From positions 41,851 through 105,850 of the forward strand of contig NZ_JAMXWM010000014.1 in the NCBI RefSeq assembly GCF_024125445.1: a stretch of DNA of 64,000 bases, given 5' to 3'. The position numbers and the translations under genes are program-made. A model generated the notes under the pieces. The model saw only the letters and a program-made list of their open reading frames with translations. It made no database searches and was not told the DNA's origin. The stretch's first letter is position 1. Each line of letters begins with the position of its first letter. This document shows, piece by piece, positions 8,642 to 19,372 of the stretch. Source of the stretch: Sporolactobacillus shoreicorticis. Its GTDB lineage: Bacteria; Bacillota; Bacilli; Bacillales; Sporolactobacillaceae.

Positions 8642-9511
8642 ATGATGGGTGCACAACGAATTGATGGGAAATTGATTGCTGCTGAAAAAAAACAAGCGAT
8701 GAAATCTCAGATTGAGTCGATGAAACAGCAAGGATATGTTCCTGGACTCGCTGTTATTCTTGTGGGAGAAGACCCTGCATCCATGTCCTATGTAAAAGGA
8801 AAAATTCGTGACTGCAAAGAAGTTGGCATTTATTCTGAACTAATTCGTTTTTCCGAAACAGTAACAGAAAAACAGGTGCTGGATGAGATAGGCAAGCTCA
8901 ATGAGAATGATGAAATACATGGGCTTTTAGTTCAGTTACCACTCCCAGATCATATTTCTGAGCAAAAAGTTATTCAGACGATCAGTCCTGAAAAAGATGT
9001 TGACGGCTTTCATCCGATCAATGTCGGCAGATTGGTTACGAAGCAAGAGGGGTTTGTTTCATGCACGCCGGCAGGCATTATTGAAATGCTGAAGGCAATT
9101 AATGTTCCGATATCCGGAAAACATGTTGTTATTGTCGGCCGAAGCAATATAGTCGGAAAGCCTGCTGCAATGCTTTTCTTAAATCATGACGCAACGGTAA
9201 CGGTTTGCCATTCGAAGACAGAGTCTCTTTCAGAGTACACGAAACAGGCAGACATCCTAGTTGCTGCAGCAGGAAGAGAGGCACTCATTCACGCCAATGA
9301 TATTAAGCCCGGTGCGGTTGTCATTGATGTCGGTATGAACCGCAGCGGTTCAGGAAAACTGGTTGGTGACGTAGTATTTGATGAGGTAAAGGAAAAAGCA
9401 AGCTACATTACACCGGTTCCCGGCGGTGTCGGACCGATGACCCGAGTGATGCTTCTCGAAAACACATTAATTGCTGCAATGCGTCAAAATAAAAAGGCGG
9501 GTAGGCAGTAA
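8642..9511 (+). CDS. folD: Methylenetetrahydrofolate dehydrogenase / cyclohydrolase
   Basis: Bifunctional enzyme interconverting 5,10-methylene-, methenyl- and 10-formyl-tetrahydrofolate. It has the YVKGK catalytic motif (around residue 55), QLPLPDH, the PEKDVDGFHPINVG signature, the NADP-binding GRSNIVGKPAAMLF and the PGGVGPMTRVML end motif. A second ATG at 8645 is equally possible and better spaced from GAAGGATGG. The stop codon overlaps the xseA start by one base. Confidence 0.97.
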   Translation: MMGAQRIDGKLIAAEKKQAMKSQIESMKQQGYVPGLAVILVGEDPASMSYVKGKIRDCKEVGIYSELIRFSETVTEKQVLDEIGKLNENDEIHGLLVQLPLPDHISEQKVIQTISPEKDVDGFHPINVGRLVTKQEGFVSCTPAGIIEMLKAINVPISGKHVVIVGRSNIVGKPAAMLFLNHDATVTVCHSKTESLSEYTKQADILVAAAGREALIHANDIKPGAVVIDVGMNRSGSGKLVGDVVFDEVKEKASYITPVPGGVGPMTRVMLLENTLIAAMRQNKKAGRQ

Positions 9512-10866
9512 TGGAAAATGATCGATATATTAGCGTTACTAAACTGACTCGATATATTAAACAATTAATGGAGACCGATGGAAATCTGCAAAATATCTGG
9601 CTGCGCGGTGAGATATCAAATTTTAAACGACATTCTAGGGGCCATCTATACTTAACGATTAAAGATAAAAATTCAAGAATACGTGCGGTCATGTTTGCAG
9701 GCAACGCGCGCCAATTAGCCTTTGAACCAAAAGACGGTATGAAGGTTCTCGTTCAGGGCTCGGTTGCGCTTTATGAACCATACGGTGAATATCAGATTTA
9801 TATTCGCGAGATGCAGCAAGATGGGTTGGGGAAGCTTTATCTTGCCTATGAAGCGTTGAAAAAAAAGCTTCAAGATAAAGGAATGTTCGATTCCTCATTA
9901 AAGAAACGTATCCCTGAGGTTCCCTATGAGGTAGGCATTATCACCTCAACAACCGGAGCTGCTATTCGTGATCTGTTTACGACGATTAAACGAAGGTTTC
10001 CCGCAGCAAGAATTACTGTGTTTCCAGTACTTGTTCAAGGTGTGGAAGCCGCTCCTTCTATTGCATCTGCAATAAATCAGGCGAATCAAGTGCGTGAGCT
10101 TGATGTACTGATTGTCGGCCGCGGAGGCGGTTCAATTGAGGATCTATGGGCATTTAATGAAGAAATCGTTGCTGATGCAATCTTTAAATCACGGATTCCG
10201 GTCATTTCTGCAGTCGGGCACGAAACAGATTTTACCATAGCGGATTTTGTTGCAGATAAACGTGCACCGACGCCTACGGCAGCAGGTGAATTTGCTGTTC
10301 CGAATCGTGATGATTTGGAACGGAGAATGAATCAATCTGTTTCACAATTGGTCCAGGCGTTAGCCGGTAAACTGCGCGAAGAAAGACTGCGTCTGCATCG
10401 GCTGCAGCAGTCTTACGCTTTCCGCTACCCGGGGCAGCTCATTCTGCAAAAAGAGCAAGAATGCGACAGGCTGATCGAGCGTTTGAACAACGCGGCAGCC
10501 GGACAGCTTCTTCGAAAACGGGAACGTGTTACAATGATTGACCGTTTATTAGGTCAGAGCGGACCGCAGCAGTTAGTCGCAAGAGCACAACGTTCCCTAG
10601 ATGATCGACAGCAGCAGTTAGTACGAGCTTTCAAGGTCTTACGTAAAGAAAGGGGAGCGTACTTTGAAAAGCTGGTTGCTCAGCTGAACGGCTTAAGTCC
10701 ACTTAAGATTATGAGCCGCGGCTATGGACTGGCATTTAACGAAAAAGATCAATTAATTAAATCGGTACGCGAGATAGCACCTGGTGATATGTTTAATCTT
10801 AAGCTGCATGACGGAAATATAGATTGTCAGGTTTGGGGCATAGAGGAGGCGGATGAACATGTGTGA
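9511..10866 (+). CDS. xseA: Exodeoxyribonuclease VII large subunit
   Basis: Catalytic subunit of ExoVII, which degrades single-stranded DNA. An N-terminal OB-fold (residues 1-100, [17 protein letters not shown]) precedes the nuclease domain with [16 protein letters not shown] and [26 protein letters not shown] motifs, then a long coiled coil (about 280-390). 451 aa. Overlaps xseB by 14 bp. Confidence 0.96.
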   Translation: MENDRYISVTKLTRYIKQLMETDGNLQNIWLRGEISNFKRHSRGHLYLTIKDKNSRIRAVMFAGNARQLAFEPKDGMKVLVQGSVALYEPYGEYQIYIREMQQDGLGKLYLAYEALKKKLQDKGMFDSSLKKRIPEVPYEVGIITSTTGAAIRDLFTTIKRRFPAARITVFPVLVQGVEAAPSIASAINQANQVRELDVLIVGRGGGSIEDLWAFNEEIVADAIFKSRIPVISAVGHETDFTIADFVADKRAPTPTAAGEFAVPNRDDLERRMNQSVSQLVQALAGKLREERLRLHRLQQSYAFRYPGQLILQKEQECDRLIERLNNAAAGQLLRKRERVTMIDRLLGQSGPQQLVARAQRSLDDRQQQLVRAFKVLRKERGAYFEKLVAQLNGLSPLKIMSRGYGLAFNEKDQLIKSVREIAPGDMFNLKLHDGNIDCQVWGIEEADEHV

Positions 10867-11113
10867 TTCGATGAATAAAAATGAGAAGGAACCCGTTTTT
10901 GAGGAAGCGATGGATCAGCTGGAGCAAATTGTGAAGCAGTTGGAAGAAAATGATGTACCTCTCGAAAAGGCGATCGGACTTTTTCAAGAAGGTATGGCGC
11001 TCTCAAAGCTGTGCCATGACAAGCTTGAAAAGGTCGAAAAGAAGATCGATCAGCTCATCGGACCGAATGGTGAAACAAAACCTTTCTCGGTTCAAGGAGA
11101 TGATGAACAATGA
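10853..11113 (+). CDS. xseB: Exodeoxyribonuclease VII small subunit
   Basis: Short helical subunit that binds the XseA coiled coil. It shows the family signature [16 protein letters not shown] and [19 protein letters not shown] at 10853 lies just after AGAGGAGG; a second in-frame ATG at 10859 is better spaced. The TGA overlaps the ispA ATG. Confidence 0.93.
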   Translation: MNMCDSMNKNEKEPVFEEAMDQLEQIVKQLEENDVPLEKAIGLFQEGMALSKLCHDKLEKVEKKIDQLIGPNGETKPFSVQGDDEQ

Positions 11114-11994
11114 ATCAAATGCTGAAGGCCTATATGGCGAACAAAAAAGCATGGTTTGAAGCAGAGCTTCCCATGCTTTTTCAAAATGCGGCTATTACAC
11201 CGAAGTTAAAACAGGCAATGCTCTATTCATTGGAGGCGGGAGGAAAAAGAATCCGTCCGATATTGCTTTTTGCTACATTGCATTCATTGGGGAAAGCGGA
11301 AGATAATGGCTTAAGTACGGCACTTGGTTTGGAAATGATACATACGTATTCGTTGATCCATGATGATCTTCCGGCAATGGATAATGATCGCTTAAGACGA
11401 GGAAAGCCAACAAATCACTGCGTTTTTGGTGAAAGCACAGCTATTTTAGCCGGTGACGGTTTATTAACCGCAGCCTTTCAATTGATTGCGAATGATCCGT
11501 TCATTGATGAGAACACTAGAATTAAGCTTGTTTATTTGCTTGCAAAGGCTGCCGGACCGGAGGGAATGGTTGGCGGCCAGCAAGACGATCTTCAAGCAGA
11601 AGAAAAAAAGATAAATCTAAATGAACTCATGTCTATTCACAAAAGAAAAACAGGACGACTGATCCGATTTCCTGTAGAAGCCGCTGCTGTCATTGCAAAA
11701 GTAGACAAAAAGAAAAAGCAGACATTAGTTTTGTATGCGGAACATCTTGGACTCGCCTTTCAGATTGGTGATGATATTCTTGATCTTACCGGCGAAGAAA
11801 AGGCACTTGGAAAGCCTGTTGGCAGTGATATTGCCAATCATAAAAACACATATGTCAGCCTTCTCGGTACGAACGGGGCTAAAGAAAAACTTGAACAGGA
11901 AGTAAATGCATCGCTTGCTGAACTTAGAAAAATTGGACTTGAAAATGGTTTGCTCTCCGATCTTGCAAGCTATTTGCTCCATCGTACCTATTGA
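11110..11994 (+). CDS. ispA: Farnesyl diphosphate synthase (polyprenyl synthetase)
   Basis: Condenses IPP with DMAPP/GPP to farnesyl diphosphate for undecaprenyl and menaquinone side chains. Both aspartate-rich motifs are present (DDLPAMDND around residue 84, GDDILD around residue 220), and GGKRIRP is near residue 45. 294 aa. In the same operon as dxs, from which it is separated by the OLE RNA and oapA. Confidence 0.96.
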   Translation: MNQMLKAYMANKKAWFEAELPMLFQNAAITPKLKQAMLYSLEAGGKRIRPILLFATLHSLGKAEDNGLSTALGLEMIHTYSLIHDDLPAMDNDRLRRGKPTNHCVFGESTAILAGDGLLTAAFQLIANDPFIDENTRIKLVYLLAKAAGPEGMVGGQQDDLQAEEKKINLNELMSIHKRKTGRLIRFPVEAAAVIAKVDKKKKQTLVLYAEHLGLAFQIGDDILDLTGEEKALGKPVGSDIANHKNTYVSLLGTNGAKEKLEQEVNASLAELRKIGLENGLLSDLASYLLHRTY

Positions 11995-12011
11995 TATTAA
12001 TGGAACAAAGT

Positions 12012-12040
12012 TTGAGCGTTTGTCGGATTTGTGATAAACT
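12012..12040 (+). promoter_or_regulatory. Candidate sigma-A promoter of the OLE RNA
   Basis: TTGAGC (12012-12017), a 17-bp spacer and TAAACT (12035-12040), the latter with an upstream TG (extended -10). It lies directly before the structured RNA and would start transcription near 12047. The RNA could also be cut from the ispA operon transcript. Confidence 0.5.
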
Positions 12041-12046
12041 TAAATG

Positions 12047-12660
12047 CGATAAATTGATGGTGCAGTATTCTAGTCACTCTACTTTACTTGAAGACGGGGC
12101 TAAAAATCCGTCAAAGGGCACATCGATGAAGTTCCTGGTGCCGGCTTAAGGCGCCCAGCTTTGGGCTTGTGCTGGGAGTAAAGGGCGTAGGGCGATCCGC
12201 AACGGCATGTGGGCGAAGACCCTGCGCCCGTGGAGACACGTACGTTGTTTGCTTTAAATAGCTATGACTATGTGGAAAACCTGTTTCGTAAGTACTTAAT
12301 CATTAAGGAAAAGCGAACAGCGTAGCCTGCCTTGAGTGGGAAAGAGGGGATGGTCGGTGCATAACCTTGAACTACTTGGCCGGTATGATAAGGGGCACCT
12401 TCCTGAAATCAATTCTGCAAAAGAGGCTAGAGTAAAGTTTCAAGAGTGCTTGAGGAAATCTCCTAGACTGTCTGCAGATCTGCAGCATTTGAAAAGGATT
12501 ATGGTGCGGTCTGAGTGGCGTTCCAGTTCGATGTGCGGCGACGGCATCGGCCAAGTTTTAATAGGAAACTGCCTGCTTGGCAACAACAGGTAACTTGGCG
12601 GGAAAACCTACTGGACCTAAGCCGCAATGTTTACTTTTCAAATGACCTCGCTACATAATT
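12047..12660 (+). ncRNA. ole: OLE RNA (ornate large extremophilic RNA)
   Basis: A gene-free stretch of about 610 nt between ispA and dxs, immediately before the OapA gene. This is the fixed location of OLE RNA. Local GC is higher than in neighbouring spacers and many short GC helices can be seen, including GGTGCCGGC...GGCGCC near 12138, a conserved-looking 5' domain with GGGCACATCGATGAAG near 12116, and a 3' domain with GGCGGGAAAACC near 12598. OLE RNA forms a membrane-associated ribonucleoprotein with OapA and has been linked to alcohol, cold and magnesium stress. The ends are approximate. I recognise it from location, size and partner gene; a covariance search was not possible. Confidence 0.87.
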
Positions 12661-12739
12661 CATACCGCATAGAAATAAGATATTTTTTAAGGATGTGAAA
12701 CGTCCATTTTGCAGTTAATTGTGTCAGGATGGAATACAC

Positions 12740-13351
12740 ATGAAAAATGAGCTTAAAAAAGCATTAAAATGGGCGGTACCCTTAGCTGTTATCACGTTTG
12801 TGCTAGCGGCTATTTTTTCAATTGTTTCGACTGCTGTACTTAGTAATGCTAATGTCATCAGCGGTACTATTGTCGTTCTTGTTATTATTCTTATTGCCCT
12901 TTTCTTTGATATAATCGGTGTTGCTTCCACGGCTTCCAGTGAGGCCCCCTTTCATGCAATCGCATCAAAAGGTATGAAAGGTGCAAAATACTCGGTTTGG
13001 TTGACAAAAAATGCCGACCGGGTTAATACCTTTTGCACTGATGTTATTGGTGATGCAAGCGCTATAATCAGCGGTACAGCTGCGTCCGTTGTTGTAGTAG
13101 AAATGATGGCGCTGCTCGTTTACAATAAAAGCGGGGTTGTTGAGTATATTATCTCTGTGATTGTGACGAGCTGCGTTGCAGCACTGACTGTTTTTGTGAA
13201 AGCACTTGGCAAAGGATTTGCTATTAAAAATTCAACGAAAATCATTTACAGAGTCGGCTATGTCATGTACTTTACCGAAGCTCGTTTGCACATTCCGATC
13301 CTTAAGATTCTTGATACAAAGAAAAAAAGAGTAAGAAGAGAAAATCGGTAA
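12740..13351 (+). CDS. oapA: OLE-associated protein A, membrane protein
   Basis: Integral membrane protein of 203 aa that binds OLE RNA and brings it to the membrane. Four hydrophobic segments are visible (about residues 14-34, 42-63, 108-128, 133-155). Between the second and third lies the conserved [20 protein letters not shown] region, followed by a basic loop with KGAKYSVWL and [15 protein letters not shown] at 12740 follows AGGATGGA; the frame is open upstream to 12719. Directly downstream of the RNA and 19 bp ahead of dxs. Confidence 0.9.
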   Translation: MKNELKKALKWAVPLAVITFVLAAIFSIVSTAVLSNANVISGTIVVLVIILIALFFDIIGVASTASSEAPFHAIASKGMKGAKYSVWLTKNADRVNTFCTDVIGDASAIISGTAASVVVVEMMALLVYNKSGVVEYIISVIVTSCVAALTVFVKALGKGFAIKNSTKIIYRVGYVMYFTEARLHIPILKILDTKKKRVRRENR

Positions 13352-13370
13352 AAAAGGATGGGTGACATTT

Positions 13371-15287
13371 ATGGACGTTTCAAAAATAAAGAATCCACAA
13401 TTTCTAAAAAAAATGTCCGTCAGTCAAATGAACGAACTCGCCGGCGATATCCGCTCTTTTCTTATTAAGAAGCTGTCAAAAACCGGGGGGCATCTTGCGC
13501 CGAATCTTGGCGTGGTTGAGCTGACACTTGCGCTTCATAAAGTGTTTAACAGTCCAAAAGACAAATTATTGTGGGATGTGGGGCACCAGTCCTATGTGCA
13601 TAAGATCCTGACCGGAAGAGGAGACCGTTTTGATTCGCTGAGACAATATAAAGGATTGTGTGGTTTTCCTAAACGAAGTGAGAGTGAGCATGACGTTTGG
13701 GAAGCAGGACACAGTTCAACGTCTCTTTCTGCTGCGCTAGGTATGGCTGTTGCCCGGGACCTGAAACACGAAAATTTCGAAGTCGTCGCAGTTATTGGCG
13801 ATGGTGCATTGACAGGAGGAATGGCGCTGGAAGCGCTGAATGATATTGGCCATCAGAATAGAAATATGATCATTATTCTGAATGACAATGAAATGTCGAT
13901 TGCGCCTAATGTCGGTGCACTTCACAATATGCTGAATCGAATCCGCTCGGCGAATAAATACAATAAGGCCAAAGAAGATCTTGAATATCTTATGAAGAAG
14001 ATTCCGGCGTTTGGCGGCAAAATTGCTTCAGCAGCCGAGCGTTTAAAAGATCGGCTGAAATACTTGCTTGTATCCGGCGTGTTCTTTGAAGAATTGGGGA
14101 TTACTTATCTTGGTCCGGTGGACGGACATAATTTGAGTGCACTCATGGACAGCTTTAACTACGCCATTAAGAAAAAAGGGCCGGTTATTATTCATGTTCT
14201 GACCCAGAAAGGCAGGGGTTATAAACCTGCGGAGTTAGATGAAGTCGGTACATGGCATGGGACTGGACCTTATAAAATAGAATCTGGAGCATTCATCAAA
14301 CCGATTGCGGCAGCACCGGCTTACAGTAAAGTCGTCAATGATACCTTGCAGGAGCTCGCACGCGAAGACAAGCGAATTGTTGTTATTTCGCCCGCTATGG
14401 TTGTCGGTTCCAAGCTAGAAGGGTTTGGCAAAGAATTCCCTGATCGCTTGTTTGATGTTGGCATCGCCGAACAGCATGCGGCGACTTTCGCTGCGGGCTT
14501 GGCGACACAAAAAATGAAACCCGTATTAGTTATCTATTCAACGTTTATGCAGCGTGCTTACGATCAAATTTTACATGATATTTGCAGACAAAATTTAAAT
14601 GTTGTGATTGCTGTGGATCGGGCCGGTTTGGTCGGCGCAGATGGGGAGACACATCAAGGTGTCTTTGACATCGGCTTTCTGCGTAGCTTGCCTAATCTAA
14701 CCATTATGATGGGTAAAGATGAGAATGAACTGAGAAACATGATTTATACGGCAATAAACGATAATCAAGGACCAATCGCTGTTCGTTATCCACGCGGAAA
14801 TGGCATCGGAGTGGCAATGAACTCGCCTTTACATGAGCTCTCGATTGGTTCCTGGGAAGTTATCCGCGACGGCCGTGACGTAACGGTGCTGGCGTTCGGT
14901 CCAATGCTGCAAATTGCGTTGAAAGCGGCGAAGCAGCTTGAGACGGATGGTATCCAAGTACAAATTGTTAACGCACGCTTTATAAAACCGCTTGACAGTA
15001 AGATGTTATCTGAGCTTGCGGCACATGGCAGACCGATTTTAACCGTTGAGGAAGGGATGCTTGCCGGAGGATTCGGATCAAGCATCTTGGAGTTTTTTCA
15101 CGACCAGGGCATCTACGATTTAATGATTGAACGAATGGGGATCGATGATTGCTTTGTTGAACACGGCAGTGTCAATGAATTATTAAATGAATTGGGATTA
15201 ACCAGTGAGCATATCAGTATTCGGGTGAAACAAATGCTTAAAAATAGAACCGGAACGAATCGGATTAGGAAGGCCATTACTTCATGA
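13371..15287 (+). CDS. dxs: 1-deoxy-D-xylulose-5-phosphate synthase
   Basis: Thiamine-diphosphate enzyme joining pyruvate and glyceraldehyde-3-phosphate, the first step of the MEP isoprenoid pathway. The thiamine motif [15 protein letters not shown] (about residue 145), [12 protein letters not shown] and the transketolase-like [15 protein letters not shown] (about residue 365) are intact. ATG at 13371 is chosen because GTG at 13362 lies in the GGATGGGTG ribosome binding site. 638 aa; overlaps tlyA by four bases. Confidence 0.97.
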   Translation: MDVSKIKNPQFLKKMSVSQMNELAGDIRSFLIKKLSKTGGHLAPNLGVVELTLALHKVFNSPKDKLLWDVGHQSYVHKILTGRGDRFDSLRQYKGLCGFPKRSESEHDVWEAGHSSTSLSAALGMAVARDLKHENFEVVAVIGDGALTGGMALEALNDIGHQNRNMIIILNDNEMSIAPNVGALHNMLNRIRSANKYNKAKEDLEYLMKKIPAFGGKIASAAERLKDRLKYLLVSGVFFEELGITYLGPVDGHNLSALMDSFNYAIKKKGPVIIHVLTQKGRGYKPAELDEVGTWHGTGPYKIESGAFIKPIAAAPAYSKVVNDTLQELAREDKRIVVISPAMVVGSKLEGFGKEFPDRLFDVGIAEQHAATFAAGLATQKMKPVLVIYSTFMQRAYDQILHDICRQNLNVVIAVDRAGLVGADGETHQGVFDIGFLRSLPNLTIMMGKDENELRNMIYTAINDNQGPIAVRYPRGNGIGVAMNSPLHELSIGSWEVIRDGRDVTVLAFGPMLQIALKAAKQLETDGIQVQIVNARFIKPLDSKMLSELAAHGRPILTVEEGMLAGGFGSSILEFFHDQGIYDLMIERMGIDDCFVEHGSVNELLNELGLTSEHISIRVKQMLKNRTGTNRIRKAITS

Positions 15288-16114
15288 AAGATCGGGAACG
15301 AGTTGACGTCCTTCTTGTCAAGAAGGGATTGTTTGAATCTCGGGAGAAAGCGCAAAGAGCGGTTATGGCCGGGATGGTTTACCATGGTGATTTGCGAATT
15401 GACAAACCGGGAAGCAAGGTTGACAGTACATTTGAATTAAATATTAAAGGGAATCCTCTTTCGTATGTGGGACGCGGCGGACTAAAGCTTGAAAAAGCGC
15501 TCAAGGTATTTAAGTTGGATCTTAAGGGAGTGCTGATGCTGGATATCGGCGCATCGACGGGTGGGTTTACCGACTGCGCGCTTCAAAATGGGGCGAAGAA
15601 AGTATATGCGCTTGATGTCGGTTATAATCAATTAGCTTGGAAATTACGCAGCGACCCGCGTGTCATTGTCATGGAGAAAACAAATTTCCGCTATTGCACT
15701 CCTGAAAATTTTCAAGAAGGTCTGCCTCAATTTGCATCGATTGATGTATCGTTTATCTCACTGAAAAAAATCCTGCCTCCATTGATCGAAATTTTGCAGC
15801 GCAATGGAGAAGTCGTTGCACTCATCAAACCACAATTTGAGGCGGGGAGAGATGAAGTCGGAAAGAAAGGCATCGTCCATGATCCGAAAGTGCATGTGTC
15901 CGTTGTGAATGAAATCCTTCAATTCGCGCTCGATTGCGGCTACTCACTGCTCGACCTCAGTTATTCACCGATTACCGGAGGTGATGGAAATATTGAATTC
16001 CTTGCTTATCTACGTTCGAGTAAAGGGCACGCAGTCAATTTGTTGCAGAAATCGCCTGAGGAAGTTGTTCGCAGCGCTCACCGGAATTTCAAACAAAAAG
16101 ATAATAAGGCATAA
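15284..16114 (+). CDS. tlyA: TlyA family rRNA methyltransferase (YqxC)
   Basis: Putative 2'-O-methyltransferase, formerly called hemolysin A. An N-terminal S4 RNA-binding domain ([20 protein letters not shown]) precedes an FtsJ-like Rossmann domain with the SAM motif [15 protein letters not shown] (about residue 85) and catalytic-type DVSFISL and LIKPQFE segments. 276 aa. A strong hairpin overlaps its stop codon. Confidence 0.94.
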   Translation: MKDRERVDVLLVKKGLFESREKAQRAVMAGMVYHGDLRIDKPGSKVDSTFELNIKGNPLSYVGRGGLKLEKALKVFKLDLKGVLMLDIGASTGGFTDCALQNGAKKVYALDVGYNQLAWKLRSDPRVIVMEKTNFRYCTPENFQEGLPQFASIDVSFISLKKILPPLIEILQRNGEVVALIKPQFEAGRDEVGKKGIVHDPKVHVSVVNEILQFALDCGYSLLDLSYSPITGGDGNIEFLAYLRSSKGHAVNLLQKSPEEVVRSAHRNFKQKDNKA

Positions 16115-16148
16115 ACCTGAAAACGGGTTTGCTTTATTATTTTTTTTA
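16103..16148 (+). terminator. Intrinsic terminator after tlyA
   Basis: A long imperfect stem joins AATAAGGC and AAACC to GGTTTGC and TTTATT around the loop TGAAAACG, followed by eight or nine T (16139-16147). It overlaps the tlyA stop codon and probably ends the acc-dxs-tlyA operon. In Bacillus subtilis ahrC lies between tlyA and recN; here the space is only 134 bp and holds no gene. Confidence 0.75.
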
Positions 16149-16213
16149 CATGATCGCCAAAATTTTTCGCTAATATATTGACGGCTTGAGTTGAACGCGA
16201 GAAAATAGATATA

Positions 16214-16227
16214 GGAACGAACGTTCG
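16214..16227 (+). promoter_or_regulatory. LexA (SOS) operator of recN
   Basis: GGAACGAACGTTCG fits the Bacillus LexA/DinR box CGAAC-N4-GTTCG except for the first base. recN is a known SOS gene in Bacillus, and the site lies 22 bp before its start, where bound LexA would block transcription. Confidence 0.75.
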
Positions 16228-16248
16228 AATCAAAGGGGTGAATCCTTG

Positions 16249-17949
16249 ATGCTAGCGGAACTTCAAATCATAAATTTTGCAATTATAGACAAACTTAATG
16301 TGTCGTTTAATAATGGGCTGACTGTGTTTACCGGAGAAACAGGTGCCGGCAAATCGATCATTATTGACGCGATCGCTTTACTGGCAGGCGGAAGAGGATC
16401 AGCAGAATATGTGCGTCATGGTGCGCAGAAAGCAGAGCTTGAAGCATTATTTGATATAGAGGATCAAAAAGCGTTTTCCCATCTGCTTGATCACATGGGA
16501 ATGGACAGGACAGACGGGCAGATCATTTTAAGAAGAGAAATTTCTCGGACTGGAAAAAGTGTCTGTCGCATAAATGGTAAACTCGTGACCTTATCAATCC
16601 TTCAGCAATTCGGAGAGCGGCTTGTTGATATTCATGGTCAGCATGAGCACCAGCAGCTTTTAGATTCATCGAATCATATCAGTTTTGTTGATCAATTTGG
16701 CGGATCAGCAATCGCAAAACTTAAGCATGCTTATTCTGATGATTACAAGCATGTCGCAAAATTGGTGGAAGAATGCAGCAAATACAATCGCGATGAGAAA
16801 GAGACTGCTCAGCGAATTGATTTGCTCCAATATCAAATTGGTGAAATCGAATCGGCCGAGTTAAAGTCAGGGGAAGAAGATCGGATTCTTGAAGAAAAAA
16901 GAAAATTAATGAATTTTGAAAAGGTGTTCCACGCGCTGAAAGCAGGCTATCAGGCATTGGGCGGAGAAAATGCCGGATTGGATATGCTTCGACTTGCTTC
17001 GGGGAGCTTGGATTCAATTCGCGACCTGGACCCGGAACTTGCCCATTTTTCCGATTCCGTATCCAATTGCTATTATCTCCTGGAAGAGCAGACTTCAACA
17101 ATGCGTGCTTATTTGGAGCAAATGGAATATAATCCGGAACGCCTGGATGCGATTGAGGCTCGATTAAATGAAATTCATTTTTTAAAAAGAAAGTATGGCA
17201 ATACAGTCGAGGAAATTTTAAGTTATTACGAACAAATAAAAAAAGAACTTAACGAGCTGAATTCACGAGATCAAAACTTTGATGCGCTGAATGAAGAACT
17301 GAAAGCCGGTTTAAGCTCGCTCAGAGAAAAGGCAGTACAATTATCGACGGCAAGAAAAAAAACAAGCGGCAAGCTTGCTCAGGCGATTAACCGTGAATTT
17401 AAAGACTTGTGCATGGAACATGCATTAATTGAAATCCATATTCAGATGAACAGCAGTCTGGAGTCATTTGCCGGATTTGATTCAAATGGAATTGATCAAG
17501 TATCCTTTTATATAACAACGAATCCTGGCGAACCGTTTAAACCGCTGGCAAAAATTGCATCGGGCGGTGAATTATCTCGGATTATGCTGGCGATTAAAAC
17601 CGTATTTAAGAAAATTATTGGCTCTGCAACGATCATATTTGATGAAATCGATACTGGCGTTAGCGGAAAAGCTGCGCAGGCAATGGCTGAAAAGATCAGC
17701 AGCCTGGCTCAGAATGCTCAGGTATTCTGTATTACACATCTTCCGCAGGTGGCAGCAATGGCTGATCGCCATGTTCTGATTGAGAAATATACGACCAAGG
17801 ATAATCGAACAGGTACACATGTAAAAACGCTGAGTAAGCCGGATCAGGTTCGTGAAATCAGTCGAATGATTTCCGGATCGCAGATGACCGATCTTTCTCG
17901 CCGGCATGCCAAGGAATTGATTCAGATGGCCGATAAGATCAAGCAGTAA
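16249..17949 (+). CDS. recN: DNA repair protein RecN
   Basis: SMC-like ATPase that binds DNA ends early in double-strand break repair. Walker A GETGAGKSI near residue 30, two coiled-coil arms (about 150-230 and 290-370), and ABC signature/Walker B region ASGGELSRIMLAI and IIFDEIDTGVSGKAA near residue 470. ATG at 16249 is eight bases after AAAGGGGTG; an in-frame TTG precedes it by one codon. 566 aa. Confidence 0.97.
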   Translation: MLAELQIINFAIIDKLNVSFNNGLTVFTGETGAGKSIIIDAIALLAGGRGSAEYVRHGAQKAELEALFDIEDQKAFSHLLDHMGMDRTDGQIILRREISRTGKSVCRINGKLVTLSILQQFGERLVDIHGQHEHQQLLDSSNHISFVDQFGGSAIAKLKHAYSDDYKHVAKLVEECSKYNRDEKETAQRIDLLQYQIGEIESAELKSGEEDRILEEKRKLMNFEKVFHALKAGYQALGGENAGLDMLRLASGSLDSIRDLDPELAHFSDSVSNCYYLLEEQTSTMRAYLEQMEYNPERLDAIEARLNEIHFLKRKYGNTVEEILSYYEQIKKELNELNSRDQNFDALNEELKAGLSSLREKAVQLSTARKKTSGKLAQAINREFKDLCMEHALIEIHIQMNSSLESFAGFDSNGIDQVSFYITTNPGEPFKPLAKIASGGELSRIMLAIKTVFKKIIGSATIIFDEIDTGVSGKAAQAMAEKISSLAQNAQVFCITHLPQVAAMADRHVLIEKYTTKDNRTGTHVKTLSKPDQVREISRMISGSQMTDLSRRHAKELIQMADKIKQ

Positions 17950-18081
17950 AAGAGGTTGGCATACTCATCCTTTACTGGAATTAATCGTTTTGCGGGATAG
18001 CTCATAATTCTTCTTTACTCAGGCAACTTTAATAAATGCACTGCAAGACAAAGTGCGGGTTCGGAGCGAGGAGAGTGAGTT

Positions 18082-19359
18082 ATGAAAAATAGGAAAAAAA
18101 TGGGCATTGCGATTGCAATTGTTCTGCTCAGTTGTTTCATCATCTGTTCAGGTATACGAACAGAGCAATTTCTTTTCCATGCATGGCAGAATAGCGGATC
18201 AATGAATAACGAACGCTTTCAGTCGGGCACTGAATTGGCCAGTGGTTCACCGATCACAATGCTGGTCAAAAAGAAAAAAGTTCGTGCTATTCGCAAATCA
18301 CATGTAATGAGAAATGCGACTGCCGTATCAAATCATGTTTCGGCATTGCCCACAGAGATTTCTGATAAGAACATACGATTGATACCGGGCGGGCAGTCGA
18401 TCGGTGTACAGCTCAGCACCAAGGGGGTACTTGTAGTCGGTTATCATCTTGTATCAACAGCAGGTGGGGAGGAGTCTCCTGGTGAATCGGCAGGCATTCG
18501 GGTCGGCGACGTGATTACAAAAATAAATGGCAAATCAATGCGATCCATCACGGATGTGCGCCGATTGATGCATGTCGCTAAAAACAGCGATCCGCTACAA
18601 GTAACATTAGTTCGTCAACGAATGGTAGTGAAGAAGCATTTGATACCGATTATGGACAAACAAAACCGCCACTATCAAATGGGGCTGTTCATTCGAGATT
18701 CTGCTTCAGGAATCGGCACAATGACCTTTTATGATCCGAGTACTGGTTCCTACGGTGCATTGGGACATGTGATTTCAGATCGGGATACCGGGCAGCCGAT
18801 CATGGTTAAAAACGGACGTATTGTTCGTTCAATCGTTCAGGCCATTGACCGGGGCCAGGAAGGGAAACCTGGGGAAAAGATTGCTTTCTTTCCGGAAAAT
18901 GCAGTCAGCATCGGAGCCGTTTCCAAGAACACTCCATTCGGTATTTTTGGAAAAATGGAAAAAAATTATGTCATGCGTTCGGATATGGACCATGCAGCAC
19001 TTCCAGTTGCAAAAGCGGATCAAGTCAAAGAGGGACCGGCAAAAATGCTTACAGTCCTAAATGGGAATAAGGTTGAAGCATTTGATATCCGAATTCTGAA
19101 TTCAATTCCGCAAAAGCATCCGGCTACAAAAGGTTTGGTTATCAAAATTACCGATCCGAGATTGCTTAAAGCAACCGGCGGTATCATTCAGGGAATGAGT
19201 GGGAGTCCGATCATTCAAAACGGGAAATTAGTCGGTGCTGTTACACATGTTTTTGTAAATGATCCGACAAGCGGTTATGGCGTGCACATTGAATGGATGA
19301 TTAACGAAACAAGTGTGAATCATGATTATCAAGCAATACACAAAAAAGCTGCAAGCTAA
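18082..19359 (+). CDS. spoIVB: Stage IV sporulation serine protease SpoIVB
   Basis: Forespore-secreted S55 protease that cleaves SpoIVFA and so triggers pro-sigma-K processing. It has an N-terminal signal anchor (residues 7-24), a PDZ domain (about 110-195, with GIRVGDVITKINGKSM) and a peptidase domain with histidine in GALGHVISD and nucleophilic serine in GMSGSPII. 425 aa. Located before spo0A as in other Bacillales. A sigma-F/sigma-G promoter is expected in the 132-bp upstream gap, but I cannot pick one with confidence. Confidence 0.95.
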   Translation: MKNRKKMGIAIAIVLLSCFIICSGIRTEQFLFHAWQNSGSMNNERFQSGTELASGSPITMLVKKKKVRAIRKSHVMRNATAVSNHVSALPTEISDKNIRLIPGGQSIGVQLSTKGVLVVGYHLVSTAGGEESPGESAGIRVGDVITKINGKSMRSITDVRRLMHVAKNSDPLQVTLVRQRMVVKKHLIPIMDKQNRHYQMGLFIRDSASGIGTMTFYDPSTGSYGALGHVISDRDTGQPIMVKNGRIVRSIVQAIDRGQEGKPGEKIAFFPENAVSIGAVSKNTPFGIFGKMEKNYVMRSDMDHAALPVAKADQVKEGPAKMLTVLNGNKVEAFDIRILNSIPQKHPATKGLVIKITDPRLLKATGGIIQGMSGSPIIQNGKLVGAVTHVFVNDPTSGYGVHIEWMINETSVNHDYQAIHKKAAS

Positions 19360-19372
19360 TCGTCAAAAAATA

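Noticed and set aside
12336..12593. 85-codon frame inside the OLE region
   Set aside because: No ribosome binding site, and the region has the position, size and partner gene of OLE RNA.
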